A stretch of 64,000 bases of DNA from contig CP104793.1 in NCBI GenBank assembly GCA_025916135.1, positions 1,674,001-1,738,000 of the forward strand, written 5' to 3'. This document shows positions 35,880-43,853 of this stretch, one piece after another. This DNA comes from Rhodobacteraceae bacterium D3-12. Lineage in GTDB: Bacteria; Pseudomonadota; Alphaproteobacteria; Rhodobacterales; Rhodobacteraceae. Position numbers and translations under genes: made by a program. Under the pieces are notes generated by a model. That model saw nothing but the letters and a program-made list of their open reading frames with translations, did not search any database and was not told the origin of the DNA. Position 1 is the first letter of the stretch. Each line of letters begins with the position of its first letter.

Positions 35880-36640
35880 ATGATGATTTGAATGCATGCG
35901 CGGGGATTGTCGAAAAGGGTGATCCGCCGAGGTTTCGCGCCGTCATGTCCGCGCCACCCACCGCACGTGAGGCGTTGTTTCCGCTCTATGCGTTCAACGT
36001 TGAAGTGGCGCGCGCGCCTTGGGTCACGTCAGAGCCGGGGATCGCCGAGATCAGGTTGCAATGGTGGATCGACGCCTTGGGAGAGATCGCAGGCGGCGGC
36101 ATGGTTCGGCGGCACGAGGTCGTGGTGCCGCTCGCTCTGGCCATCGCGCCAGAGCAGGCACAAGCGCTTGTGCCGATGGTCGAGGCGCGCAGCCGCGATA
36201 TTTACAGCGACCCGTTTGCTGATGAGGATGCGTTGCTCCGCTATCTTGATGTGACATCCGGTGGGTTGCTTGAAGTCGCTGCGGGCGTTTTGGGCGATGG
36301 GGCGGGTGAGGCTGCCAAGGCTGCGGGCCGGGCGCAGGGGGTGGCGAATTGGCTATTGGCGGTGCCAGCGTTGAAGGCGGCGGGGCGGCAACCGCTCCCT
36401 GATGAGACCGAGGCAGGCGTTGCGCGATTGGCAGAGGCAGGGCTTGCGGCTCTGCGTGAGGCGCGTTCAGCGGCGCGGCCCAACTCCGTGCGCCCGGTGT
36501 TCAACGTCATGGCAGGCGTTGGCCGGGTTTTGACGCTTGCGAAACGACAGCCGGAGCGCGTTTTGGCCGCAACGTTGGAGCCGGCACCTTTGTCAGCGGC
36601 TTTGGCGCTGATGCGGGCGTCTGTTTTGGGCCGCTGGTAG
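35876..36640 (+). CDS. Squalene/phytoene synthase-like protein (NDUFAF6-type)
   Basis: The 254-residue helical protein belongs to the squalene/phytoene synthase superfamily. It contains F-P-L-Y-A-F-N-V-E-V-A-R and the R-L-Q-W-W-I-D-A-L helix. The catalytic Asp-rich D-x-x-x-D motif expected in true synthases is not seen, as in the mitochondrial complex I assembly factor NDUFAF6 and its bacterial relatives. A non-enzymatic or altered role is therefore likelier than carotenoid synthesis, and no other carotenoid gene is near. It is translationally coupled to the preceding hydrolase. Confidence 0.75.
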   Translation: MNDDLNACAGIVEKGDPPRFRAVMSAPPTAREALFPLYAFNVEVARAPWVTSEPGIAEIRLQWWIDALGEIAGGGMVRRHEVVVPLALAIAPEQAQALVPMVEARSRDIYSDPFADEDALLRYLDVTSGGLLEVAAGVLGDGAGEAAKAAGRAQGVANWLLAVPALKAAGRQPLPDETEAGVARLAEAGLAALREARSAARPNSVRPVFNVMAGVGRVLTLAKRQPERVLAATLEPAPLSAALALMRASVLGRW

Positions 36641-36677
36641 CAACGGTGCATTAGCGAAACGGCAGGCTACTGCTAAC

Positions 36678-37961
36678 TTAAACCGTGTCGTTGCGCCGGA
36701 AAGCGAGCCAGATCAGCGCCCCGCCAGCGAGCATGAGGAACGGAGCCATAGCAAGGTTAACCGCGCTCCAGCCTTCCTGAGCGTTGCCGCCAGAGCAATT
36801 CATCAAACCGCCAGAGGCGAGCGACGCCATTGTCACCCCGCCAAACACGATCAGGTCGTTCATACCTTGCATCCGGCCACGCTCTGCGGGGGTGTGAGAC
36901 CCGGCGAGCATTGTGGTTGCACCGATAAAGCCAAAGTTCCAGCCGATGCCGAGAAGCACCAGCGCGACGTAGAAGTTTTCAAGCTTGACGTCCTGAAGCG
37001 CGACGGCGCCAGCGCCAGCAAGAATGACAAGCCCGGTGGCGACGATGGTTTTGACGCCGAAGCGGTTGATGAGGTGGCCGGTAAAGAAGCTGGGCACATA
37101 CATGGCCAGCACGTGCATCGACACGATATTGGCGGCAAAGCTTCTAAAGCGAGAGAGTCGTTCCTCTTCGCTGAGCCCTGCGAGAGAGCCTGCATCAACC
37201 AGCGAGCCATCAAGCCCGCAGCCGACCACGGCGAGGGGCGTTGAAGTCATCACGAGGTTCATCAGCGCATACGACACCATGGCGGCAATCACCGAGACGG
37301 CAATCGCGGGTGTGGCAAGGAGTTCCAGTCGCGAGCGACCCTTGGGCGCGCCTTCTTCGGGCGGTGTCGGCGTGGGAATGTCGAGGAAAAGAAACAGCCC
37401 CGAGCCGATGATATTCACAAGGATGACGGCGAGATAGGTTCCCATGAAGGTGATCGCCATCACGTCATCGGTCAGTTTGACCAGTTGCGGCCCGATAATA
37501 GCCGAGGCCAAGCCGCCGGCCATAACGTAAGAAATCGCCTTGGGGCGGAAGGACTCCGACGCGGTATCGGCGGCGGCGAACCGGTAAAAGCCATGGGCGG
37601 ACATATAAACGCCAGTTAGCAGAGACCCGGCGAGGAAGATTGGAAATGAGGCTTGATAAAGCCCATATGCCCCCACCGCACCGCCGAGAGCACCGAAGCT
37701 TGCGCCAACGAAAAACCCCGTTCTGCGGCCGTATTTCTGCATAATCGCAGACACCGGAGTTGCCGCGAGCATTGAGCCGAGCACGATGAGAGAGATTGGC
37801 AATGTTGCGAAACAAAGGTTCGAGGCAAGTGATTGCCCGGCCAAGCCGCCAACAATGAACAGCATCGGCATTTGAGACCCAAGAAAGGCCTGAGCCAGCA
37901 CAAGTATGATCACATTGCGTTTGGCGCGGCTGTCTTGGGCGGGGAGAGCGGTATTTGTCAT
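36678..37961 (-). CDS. MFS transporter
   Basis: The 427-residue protein is predicted to have twelve membrane helices, with the motif A-like K-Y-G-R-R-T-G between helices 2 and 3. The central loop contains a long polar segment (about 195-215) rich in Pro, and a second insertion after helix 7 (G-S-L-V-D-A-G-S-L-A-G-L-S-E-E-E-R). The ATG at 37961 begins just ahead of the first helix. The substrate is unknown. It is convergent with the coupled cimA trio and followed on its own strand by nothing close. Confidence 0.85.
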   Translation of the reverse strand: MTNTALPAQDSRAKRNVIILVLAQAFLGSQMPMLFIVGGLAGQSLASNLCFATLPISLIVLGSMLAATPVSAIMQKYGRRTGFFVGASFGALGGAVGAYGLYQASFPIFLAGSLLTGVYMSAHGFYRFAAADTASESFRPKAISYVMAGGLASAIIGPQLVKLTDDVMAITFMGTYLAVILVNIIGSGLFLFLDIPTPTPPEEGAPKGRSRLELLATPAIAVSVIAAMVSYALMNLVMTSTPLAVVGCGLDGSLVDAGSLAGLSEEERLSRFRSFAANIVSMHVLAMYVPSFFTGHLINRFGVKTIVATGLVILAGAGAVALQDVKLENFYVALVLLGIGWNFGFIGATTMLAGSHTPAERGRMQGMNDLIVFGGVTMASLASGGLMNCSGGNAQEGWSAVNLAMAPFLMLAGGALIWLAFRRNDTV

Positions 37962-38042
37962 GTCAAATCGCCTATCTTTTTGGCGCGGGGGCTGCAAGCC
38001 CGCAGTGATGTCGTTGGCGTGTTCATAAAGCGTGATGTGAGA

Positions 38043-39320
38043 TCAGGGGGAGGTCAGGTCGATGAGATGCGCGAATGACCCCGAAGCATTGCCCTGAATG
38101 AGGCCCATGTCAGGCAGCGCGTCGCCTTCGGCGTTGCTTGCGGCAAAAAGGGCGGGTGCCTTGCCGGTGCTGATCGTGCTGACATAGTGGAATTCATGGG
38201 CGGCAAAGTGACCTGTGAACGGGCCGCCCAGTGCCGAAAGGCGGCGATACCCGAGGTGCAGCTTGCGATTTTGAAACGAGGTCGTGAGCGGCAAGAGCCC
38301 CAGCATTTCATGGGCAGCCCCTTGGGCATCAATCAAGCTTTGGCCGAGGGTCATATAGCCACCGCACTCACCATAAATCCGGGTGGTTTCGGAGGCGCGC
38401 CTAATGCTGTCGCGAAAGCGGTGCGCGGCCGCCAGACGGGCGGCGTGAAGTTCCGGGTAGCCGCCGGGCAGATAGATGAAATCTGCAGGCGGCACCGGCT
38501 CATCGGCGAGGGGAGAAAAGAAGCGAACCTCGGCGCCTTGGGCGCGCCAATCGTCCAGCAGATGCGGATAGGAGAAGGCAAATGCCGGATCGCGGGCGAC
38601 GGCGATGACCTGACCCGGAGGCGCAGATCGTGGGGGGGAATACGCAGGAGGGGTCAGCGGCGCGGCGAGAGAGAGAAGCCTATCTATATCAAGGCTTTGT
38701 CCAAGGGCGTGGGCGGCGTTGTCGAGAAAGCGGTCGAGGTCGGTGCGTTCTTCCGCCTGAACGAGGCCAAGATGGCGCGAGGGCAGGTTGAGATCAGCGC
38801 TGCGGTGAAGAGCTGCGAGAACCGGAAGGCCCAAGGGCGCGAGGGCGGCGCGGAGCATGGCTTCGTGGCGGTCCGATCCGATATTGTTGAGGATGACCCC
38901 GGCGATGTGCACGTCGGGGTCATGCGCGGCGAAGCCCCGCACCAATGCGGCAACCGATTGCGCCATATGGCTGGCGTTGACCACAAGGATGACCGGCAAG
39001 CCAAGTGCGCGCGCGACATCAGCGGCGGAGCCTTGGCCGTTGGGTGGTGTGCCGTCAAACAGGCCCATGGCCCCTTCGACGATCAGGAGGCCGCTCCCCT
39101 TTGCCAATGCCCGTAAGCGATCCGGGGACATGGCCCACGCATCGAGATTGGGGCAGGCTAGGCCACAGGCAGCTTCGTGAAACCGCGGGTCGATATAGTC
39201 TGGCCCAGATTTTGCGCCGCGCACCTTGATCCCAAGGCTTTTGAGGTGGCGCAAAAGGGCAAGCGTTACGGTGGTTTTCCCCGCGCCAGAGCCCGGCGCG
39301 GCGATAAGCAGGCCGCTCAT
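38043..39320 (-). CDS. cobB: Hydrogenobyrinic/cobyrinic acid a,c-diamide synthase
   Basis: CobB amidates the a and c side chains of the corrin ring using glutamine and ATP. The 425-residue protein has the N-terminal P-loop A-P-G-S-G-A-G-K-T-T (8-17), typical of the dethiobiotin synthase-like domain. It has a C-terminal class I glutamine amidotransferase domain with the nucleophile in Y-G-E-C-G-G-Y. Length is normal. It overlaps cobA by four bases, so both cobalamin genes are one transcript. The window also encodes a B12-dependent mutase, which fits. Confidence 0.93.
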   Translation of the reverse strand: MSGLLIAAPGSGAGKTTVTLALLRHLKSLGIKVRGAKSGPDYIDPRFHEAACGLACPNLDAWAMSPDRLRALAKGSGLLIVEGAMGLFDGTPPNGQGSAADVARALGLPVILVVNASHMAQSVAALVRGFAAHDPDVHIAGVILNNIGSDRHEAMLRAALAPLGLPVLAALHRSADLNLPSRHLGLVQAEERTDLDRFLDNAAHALGQSLDIDRLLSLAAPLTPPAYSPPRSAPPGQVIAVARDPAFAFSYPHLLDDWRAQGAEVRFFSPLADEPVPPADFIYLPGGYPELHAARLAAAHRFRDSIRRASETTRIYGECGGYMTLGQSLIDAQGAAHEMLGLLPLTTSFQNRKLHLGYRRLSALGGPFTGHFAAHEFHYVSTISTGKAPALFAASNAEGDALPDMGLIQGNASGSFAHLIDLTSP

Positions 39321-40176
39321 GCCTGTTCGGCGGGTTTGCCACGGCCCAGCGGGTCAAGGTTGCGCGGGGCTATGCCGTTGGCCATGCCTTGCCAGTCGAG
39401 CACCTGCCGCATGAGAACAGAACGCCCGATGCAAACGATTGCGGGCGGCTCGAGTCCCGAGGCCGCGATATCAGCCGCAAGCGCGCCAAGCGTGGTTTCG
39501 AGCACCTGCTGATCGGGCGTTGTGGCCTGACTGACGACAGCTACGGGTTCATCAGCGGGGCGGCCTGCGGCGATCAGCTCATTCGCGATACGTTCGGCGT
39601 GTTTCATGCCCATGTAGATCACGAGGACCTGACCGCCCTGCGCCAAAGCGGCCCAGTTGAGTGTATTGGGCGTGTCGCCGGTTTGATCATGGCCAGTGAC
39701 AAAGGTAACCGCCTGATTCACATCGCGGTGCGTGACCGGCACACCGGCATAGGCCAGCCCGCCGATCCCGGCCGAAATGCCGGGGATGATACGCACGTTG
39801 ATGCCATGCTGCACAATGGTTTGCGCCTCTTCGCCGCCACGACCGAACACAAAGGGATCACCCCCTTGAGTCGCAACACACGTTTGCCCGCGCGCGCAAG
39901 TTCGACCAGCTGTAGCGATATATCGCGTTGTTTGGCCGATGGCTTGCCGCCACGCTTGCCGGCATAGATCATTTCGGCCTGCGGTGCCCATTCGAGAATG
40001 CGCGCGTCAACCAGCGCGTCATAGATCACCACATCGGCCTGTCGCAGGGCATTAAGCGCGTGCAGGGTCAACAGGCCGGGATCACCCGGACCGGCCCCGC
40101 AAAGCCAAACCCAACCGGGTTCAAGTTCGGGCCAATCACCCGGCGGCAGTGTGGTGTTTTCAATCGAGTCGCTCAT
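39317..40176 (-). pseudogene. cobA: Uroporphyrinogen-III C-methyltransferase, frameshifted in this sequence
   Basis: CobA (SUMT) methylates uroporphyrinogen III to precorrin-2 with S-adenosylmethionine. The N-terminal part (start 40176) has the SAM loop G-A-G-P-G-D-P-G-L and V-V-I-Y-D-A-L-V. After L-R-L-K-G it goes out of frame at the five-C run 39861-39865 (five G on the gene strand). One more G gives K-G-G-D-P-F-V-F-G-R-G-G, the family hallmark, and a 286-residue protein. The C-terminal half (G-M-K-H-A and G-R-S-V-L) is intact. Coupled to cobB. Confidence 0.9.
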
Positions 40177-40404
40177 GCGGCCCTTATGCCGCGTTTAAAT
40201 GGCGCTTGGAAAGAGCGCCAAACGGCCATCGAGCGCGAAAATAGTAGTCTTGCGGGGGGCGAGCAGAGAGAAAAATGAGAAAATCCTGCCTCTGCGTCGA
40301 GTTGCGTCTTTCATCCTTGTCGTCAAGCCACTAGATAGTTTTGCAGCAAACGTTTCGGAATGTGCACCACTCCCGTGCGCGCGCCGGATAAGGGAGAAGA
40401 AGTC

Positions 40405-40629
40405 ATGCTCAATAATATCGGCCTTCCGGGCCTTCTGTTGATTGCCGTTGTCGTGCTTGTGCTGTTTGGGCGCGGCAAGATTAGCTCGCTCATGGGTGAG
40501 GTCGGCAAAGGGATCACCGCCTTTAAGAAAGGCGTCAGTGACGGCACGCAAGAGCTGGAAGATCAGGCGAACGACGTCTCGGATTCGGCCAAGGACGTGA
40601 CGCCCGCCGAAGAAAAAGACAAAGCCTGA
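40405..40629 (+). CDS. tatA: Twin-arginine translocase subunit TatA
   Basis: TatA forms the translocation element of the Tat pathway for folded proteins. The 74-residue protein has one N-terminal membrane helix (about 8-24), the F-G-R-G-K hinge, an amphipathic helix and an acidic tail. A ribosome site (AGGGAGAAG) precedes the ATG at 40405. It starts the tatA-tatB-tatC operon, preceded by a 228-base spacer shared with divergent cobA and containing a short hairpin at 40200-40220. Confidence 0.93.
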   Translation: MLNNIGLPGLLLIAVVVLVLFGRGKISSLMGEVGKGITAFKKGVSDGTQELEDQANDVSDSAKDVTPAEEKDKA

Positions 40630-40638
40630 GTCGGCTGA

Positions 40639-41367
40639 ATGTTCGATCTTGGCTGGACCGAGCTTCTGCTGATCGGCATCGTCGCGCTGATCGTTGTGGG
40701 ACCCAAGGATTTGCCCATGCTGTTCCGCAAGGTGGGGCAGTTTGTTGGCAAAGCCAAAGGCATGGCGCGCGAATTCAGCCGGGCGATGGATGAAGCGGCC
40801 GATGAGTCCGGGATGAAAGAGACGGCAGAGTCCTTGCGCAAAATTGCTGATCCCAAGAAAATGGGGTTGGACGCGGTTAAAGACGCCACGGACGGGTTCA
40901 AGAACTGGGAACCGGGGTCGAACACTGCCGATCTGGCCGAGGACCGCGCTGAGGCGGCCAAGAAAATCCACGATGCCACGGCCAAGAAAGCGCAAGAGCG
41001 TCAGGCCGCCGAGGCCGCGAAGCTGGCCGAAGAGACCGTGAAGGCGACAAGTGCGGAACCGGCAAAAACCGCGTCAGCAAAGACAGCACCGGCCAAGAAA
41101 GCACCGGCCAAGAAGCCAGCGGCGAAAAAGCCCGCAGCGAAGGCGAAAACGGCTGCTTCCAAAGCGCCTGCGAAGGCGGCGGGGGCTAAAACGGCTGCGA
41201 AAGCACAGGCCAAAACACCGGCAAAAACCTCGGCGAAGACACAGTCCAAAGCCAAGAGCACGGCAAGCAAAGCTTCCGCTAGCAAGGCAACAGCCTCCAA
41301 AGCAACGGCAGCCAAGAAACCGGCGGCGAAGAAACCCGCTGCCAAATCCACCGGATCCAAGGCATGA
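40639..41367 (+). CDS. tatB: Twin-arginine translocase subunit TatB with histone-H1-like tail
   Basis: TatB forms the substrate receptor with TatC. Residues 1-20 form the membrane helix (M-F-D-L-G-W-T-E-L-L) with the conserved Glu8, followed by G-P-K-D-L-P and an amphipathic helix. The 242-residue length is greater than usual because the last 100 residues or so are an Ala/Lys/Pro/Thr-rich tail of repeated A-K-K-P-A-A-K units, like histone H1 or AlgP. Such tails are known in some alphaproteobacterial TatB proteins. It overlaps tatC by four bases. Confidence 0.92.
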   Translation: MFDLGWTELLLIGIVALIVVGPKDLPMLFRKVGQFVGKAKGMAREFSRAMDEAADESGMKETAESLRKIADPKKMGLDAVKDATDGFKNWEPGSNTADLAEDRAEAAKKIHDATAKKAQERQAAEAAKLAEETVKATSAEPAKTASAKTAPAKKAPAKKPAAKKPAAKAKTAASKAPAKAAGAKTAAKAQAKTPAKTSAKTQSKAKSTASKASASKATASKATAAKKPAAKKPAAKSTGSKA

Positions 41368-42316
41368 GCCAGACCGATACACATGACGACATCGAAGACA
41401 GTTCTGCCCCGCTGATCGAGCATCTGACCGAATTACGTGATCGACTGATCCGTTCGGTTTTGGCTTTTATCGTCGGGATGGTGATTTGTTTTACTGTCTG
41501 GAACCCGATCTTTAACTTTCTGACGCAGCCGCTTTGTGATGCGCGTGGCGCGATGGGGGATGATTGCGGGCTGATCCTGATCAAGCTGCAAGAGGGTTTC
41601 TTTGTCGCGATTTCGATTTCGCTTTTGGGCGGGTTGGTGTTGTCGTTCCCGTTCATTTCCTATCAGCTGTGGCGCTTTGTGGCGCTGGACTTTACAAGTC
41701 CGAAAAGGGCGCGTTCTTGCCGTTCCTTGTGGCGTCGCCGTTCATGTTTTTTCTGGGCGCATCGTTTGCGTTTTACGTCGTGACGCCGCTGGCCTTTGAT
41801 TTCTTCCTCGGATTCCAGCAAGAAGGCACGTTGATCGGTGAGGGCGAGGTGGCCAACAAGACCGCCGGGATCGCCTTTCAGGGGTCCGCGCATGAGTATC
41901 TGCGCCTGACAATCAAATTCATTGTCGCCTTTGGTCTGTGTTTCCAATTGCCCGTTCTATTGACCCTTATGGGCAAGGCGGGCTTGGTGAGCGCCGAGGG
42001 GCTGGGCAATGTGCGCAAATATGCTGTTGTTGCAATTCTGGTGCTGGCCGCGTTGGTAACGCCGCCGGACATCATCACTCAGGTGATCCTTTTCGTGGTG
42101 GTTTATGGTCTCTACGAAGTTTCGATTTTCCTCGTCAGACGGGTTGAGAAGAAGCGCGAAGAAAAGCTGCGCGCCGAAGGGCTTTGGTTTGAGGATGATG
42201 AGGAAGAGGCCGATGACGGTCTGGACGATGACCCGCTGATGGCCGAGTTCGATGACGATGATATCGACGGAGTCGAGGGGGATGACCCGACAAGGCGGGT
42301 AAGTCCTGATGTCTAA
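41364..42316 (+). pseudogene. tatC: Twin-arginine translocase subunit TatC, frameshifted in this sequence
   Basis: TatC is the multispanning receptor that binds twin-arginine signal peptides. The first part (41364 onward) has the typical N-terminus P-L-I-E-H-L-T-E-L-R-D-R. After W-R-F-V-A it shifts frame near 41685, where the sequence reads GCGCTGG and one missing C would give A-P-G-L-Y-K-S-E-K. The rest is intact, with further helices, and ends in a highly acidic tail. Repaired length is 317. The lesion is not in a long homopolymer. tatA and tatB are intact, so loss of tatC would be surprising. Confidence 0.9.
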
Positions 42317-43154
42317 GAAGGTGTTGGGACGGATCGCATCGGCGCTGGAGCGGATGTCGCCGGAGCCTGAGAAAGCGCCAGATTTTGACGCGGCGTCGGC
42401 CTTTGTCTGGCAAGTTGAGCCGGATCGGCTTGACCCGGTTGCAGACGTTTCGCGGGTCGATCTGCGGCTGTTGTTGGGCGTGGAGCGTTCGCGCGATACG
42501 CTGTTGGCCAACACGCGACAGTTTGCAGAGGGGTTGCCCGCCAACAACGCACTTCTCTGGGGCGCGCGTGGGATGGGGAAATCCTCGCTCGTCAAGGCGG
42601 TGCATTCGGATGTGCAGGCAGGGTTCCCCGATCTGAAACTGGTGGAATTGCAGCGCGAAGACCTGCCTTCGGTTGGCCGGTTATTGAACCTGCTGCGCGA
42701 GAGCGATGCGCGATTTGTGCTGTTCTGTGATGACCTGTCGTTCAGCCATGATGATCAGCATTACAAATCGCTTAAAGCCGTTCTGGATGGCGGGATTGAG
42801 GGGCGGCCCGAGAACGTGGTGTTTTATGCCACGTCAAACCGGCGCCACCTGATGCCGCGCGATATGATCGAGAACGAGCGTGGCTCGGCGATCAACCCGT
42901 CCGAAGCGGTGGAAGAGAAGGTGTCTCTTTCAGATCGTTTCGGGCTTTGGCTGGGCTTTCACGCCTGTGATCAGGATGCGTTTCTGTCGATGATCCGCGG
43001 TTATTGCGACCACTATGGAATCGAGATTTCAGACGAAGAGCTGCGCGCTGAGGCGATAGAATGGCAAGCCACCCGAGGCGCGCGTTCGGGCCGGGTGGCT
43101 TGGCAATATGTGACCGATCTAGCCGGGCGAAAAGGTGTTTCGCTCAAAAGCTGA
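42309..43154 (+). CDS. DUF815-type P-loop ATPase
   Basis: The 281-residue AAA-like ATPase of the DUF815 family has the Walker A motif G-A-R-G-M-G-K-S-S (85-93), Walker [11 protein letters not shown], and a sensor-like T-S-N-R-R segment. Its start overlaps tatC by eight bases, so it is probably co-translated with the tat operon. Members occur widely in proteobacteria with no settled function. It is not a known Tat component. Confidence 0.88.
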   Translation: MSKKVLGRIASALERMSPEPEKAPDFDAASAFVWQVEPDRLDPVADVSRVDLRLLLGVERSRDTLLANTRQFAEGLPANNALLWGARGMGKSSLVKAVHSDVQAGFPDLKLVELQREDLPSVGRLLNLLRESDARFVLFCDDLSFSHDDQHYKSLKAVLDGGIEGRPENVVFYATSNRRHLMPRDMIENERGSAINPSEAVEEKVSLSDRFGLWLGFHACDQDAFLSMIRGYCDHYGIEISDEELRAEAIEWQATRGARSGRVAWQYVTDLAGRKGVSLKS

Positions 43155-43157
43155 AGA

Positions 43158-43712
43158 TCAGTTTTTCTTCTTCTTTTTCTTGTCTTTTTTCTTCTTTTCC
43201 TTGGCGGCCTTTACGACCTGAAGCTCGCGGCGAAGGTTGAAGGCCTCGCTTTTATTGACCTGATAATACTGAATTTTCTGATGCTCTGAACTGCGTGCGC
43301 TGGTGAGGAGAGCGTTCATTGTGTTGACCTTGACCGTCTTCTTGGGCTTGACCCAGACGAAGCCTTCATCGTTGTAATAGAAAGGGAAATACGAGTATTT
43401 CCCGCTCTCCGGATAGACAAGGAAGAACAGGTCGCGCGATTCATCCGGATGGCGAACGATCAGGCTTGTCGAGCGGACGTGATCGGTCTTGTCGACGTCA
43501 AGTTCGCTGAGGGTAAGTTTGACCAGCCCGTTGTCGAAATCCATGAAAATGTAAGAGCCCTTGCGCGAGGAAAACACCGCGTTTTGCCCGCCAAAGAACT
43601 CTGGCGGGGAGAGTGCCACAGCATCGCGATGCAGGTCATAGGGCGAGGACAGCTTGCACGCTCCCAGTATGAGGAGCGAAATCAGGGCGAGGGAAATTCT
43701 AGAAAGCGACAT
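43158..43712 (-). CDS. Lipoprotein with poly-lysine C-terminus
   Basis: The 184-residue protein has a lipobox (L-I-L-G-A-C, Cys19), a beta-rich middle with many aromatics (Y-I-F-M-D-F-D, Y-S-Y-F-P-F-Y), and an extreme basic tail of about 17 residues, nearly all Lys. The tail is encoded by a low-complexity tract (43158-43205) prone to replication or sequencing slippage, so its exact length is uncertain. It is convergent with the DUF815 gene, three bases apart. Family not recognised. Confidence 0.75.
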   Translation of the reverse strand: MSLSRISLALISLLILGACKLSSPYDLHRDAVALSPPEFFGGQNAVFSSRKGSYIFMDFDNGLVKLTLSELDVDKTDHVRSTSLIVRHPDESRDLFFLVYPESGKYSYFPFYYNDEGFVWVKPKKTVKVNTMNALLTSARSSEHQKIQYYQVNKSEAFNLRRELQVVKAAKEKKKKDKKKKKKN

Positions 43713-43768
43713 GGATATCCTCTGAGAAGCGGTTAATCGGTAAAATATGTCGGTTCAGGGTAGGGAGG

Positions 43769-43790
43769 ATCTGTTGGTTCGACAACAGAT
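43769..43790. other. 8-bp perfect hairpin
   Basis: Arms 43769-43776 and 43783-43790 surround a 6-base loop in the spacer between the nlpD-like gene and the lysine-tailed lipoprotein gene. There is no U tract on either strand. It may be an operator or a weak terminator. Confidence 0.4.
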
Positions 43791-43853
43791 ACCTCTGCCC
43801 TGTCGCCGGTTTTCCGACCGATCAGGCGCGCGTCAGAGGGGGGCGCGGCCGGG

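Noticed and set aside
2503-42316. Programmed frameshifting as cause of the seven broken frames
   Set aside because: The genes are not known to use it, both directions of shift occur, and no slippery heptamer with stimulatory structure is common to them. Sequencing error is simpler.
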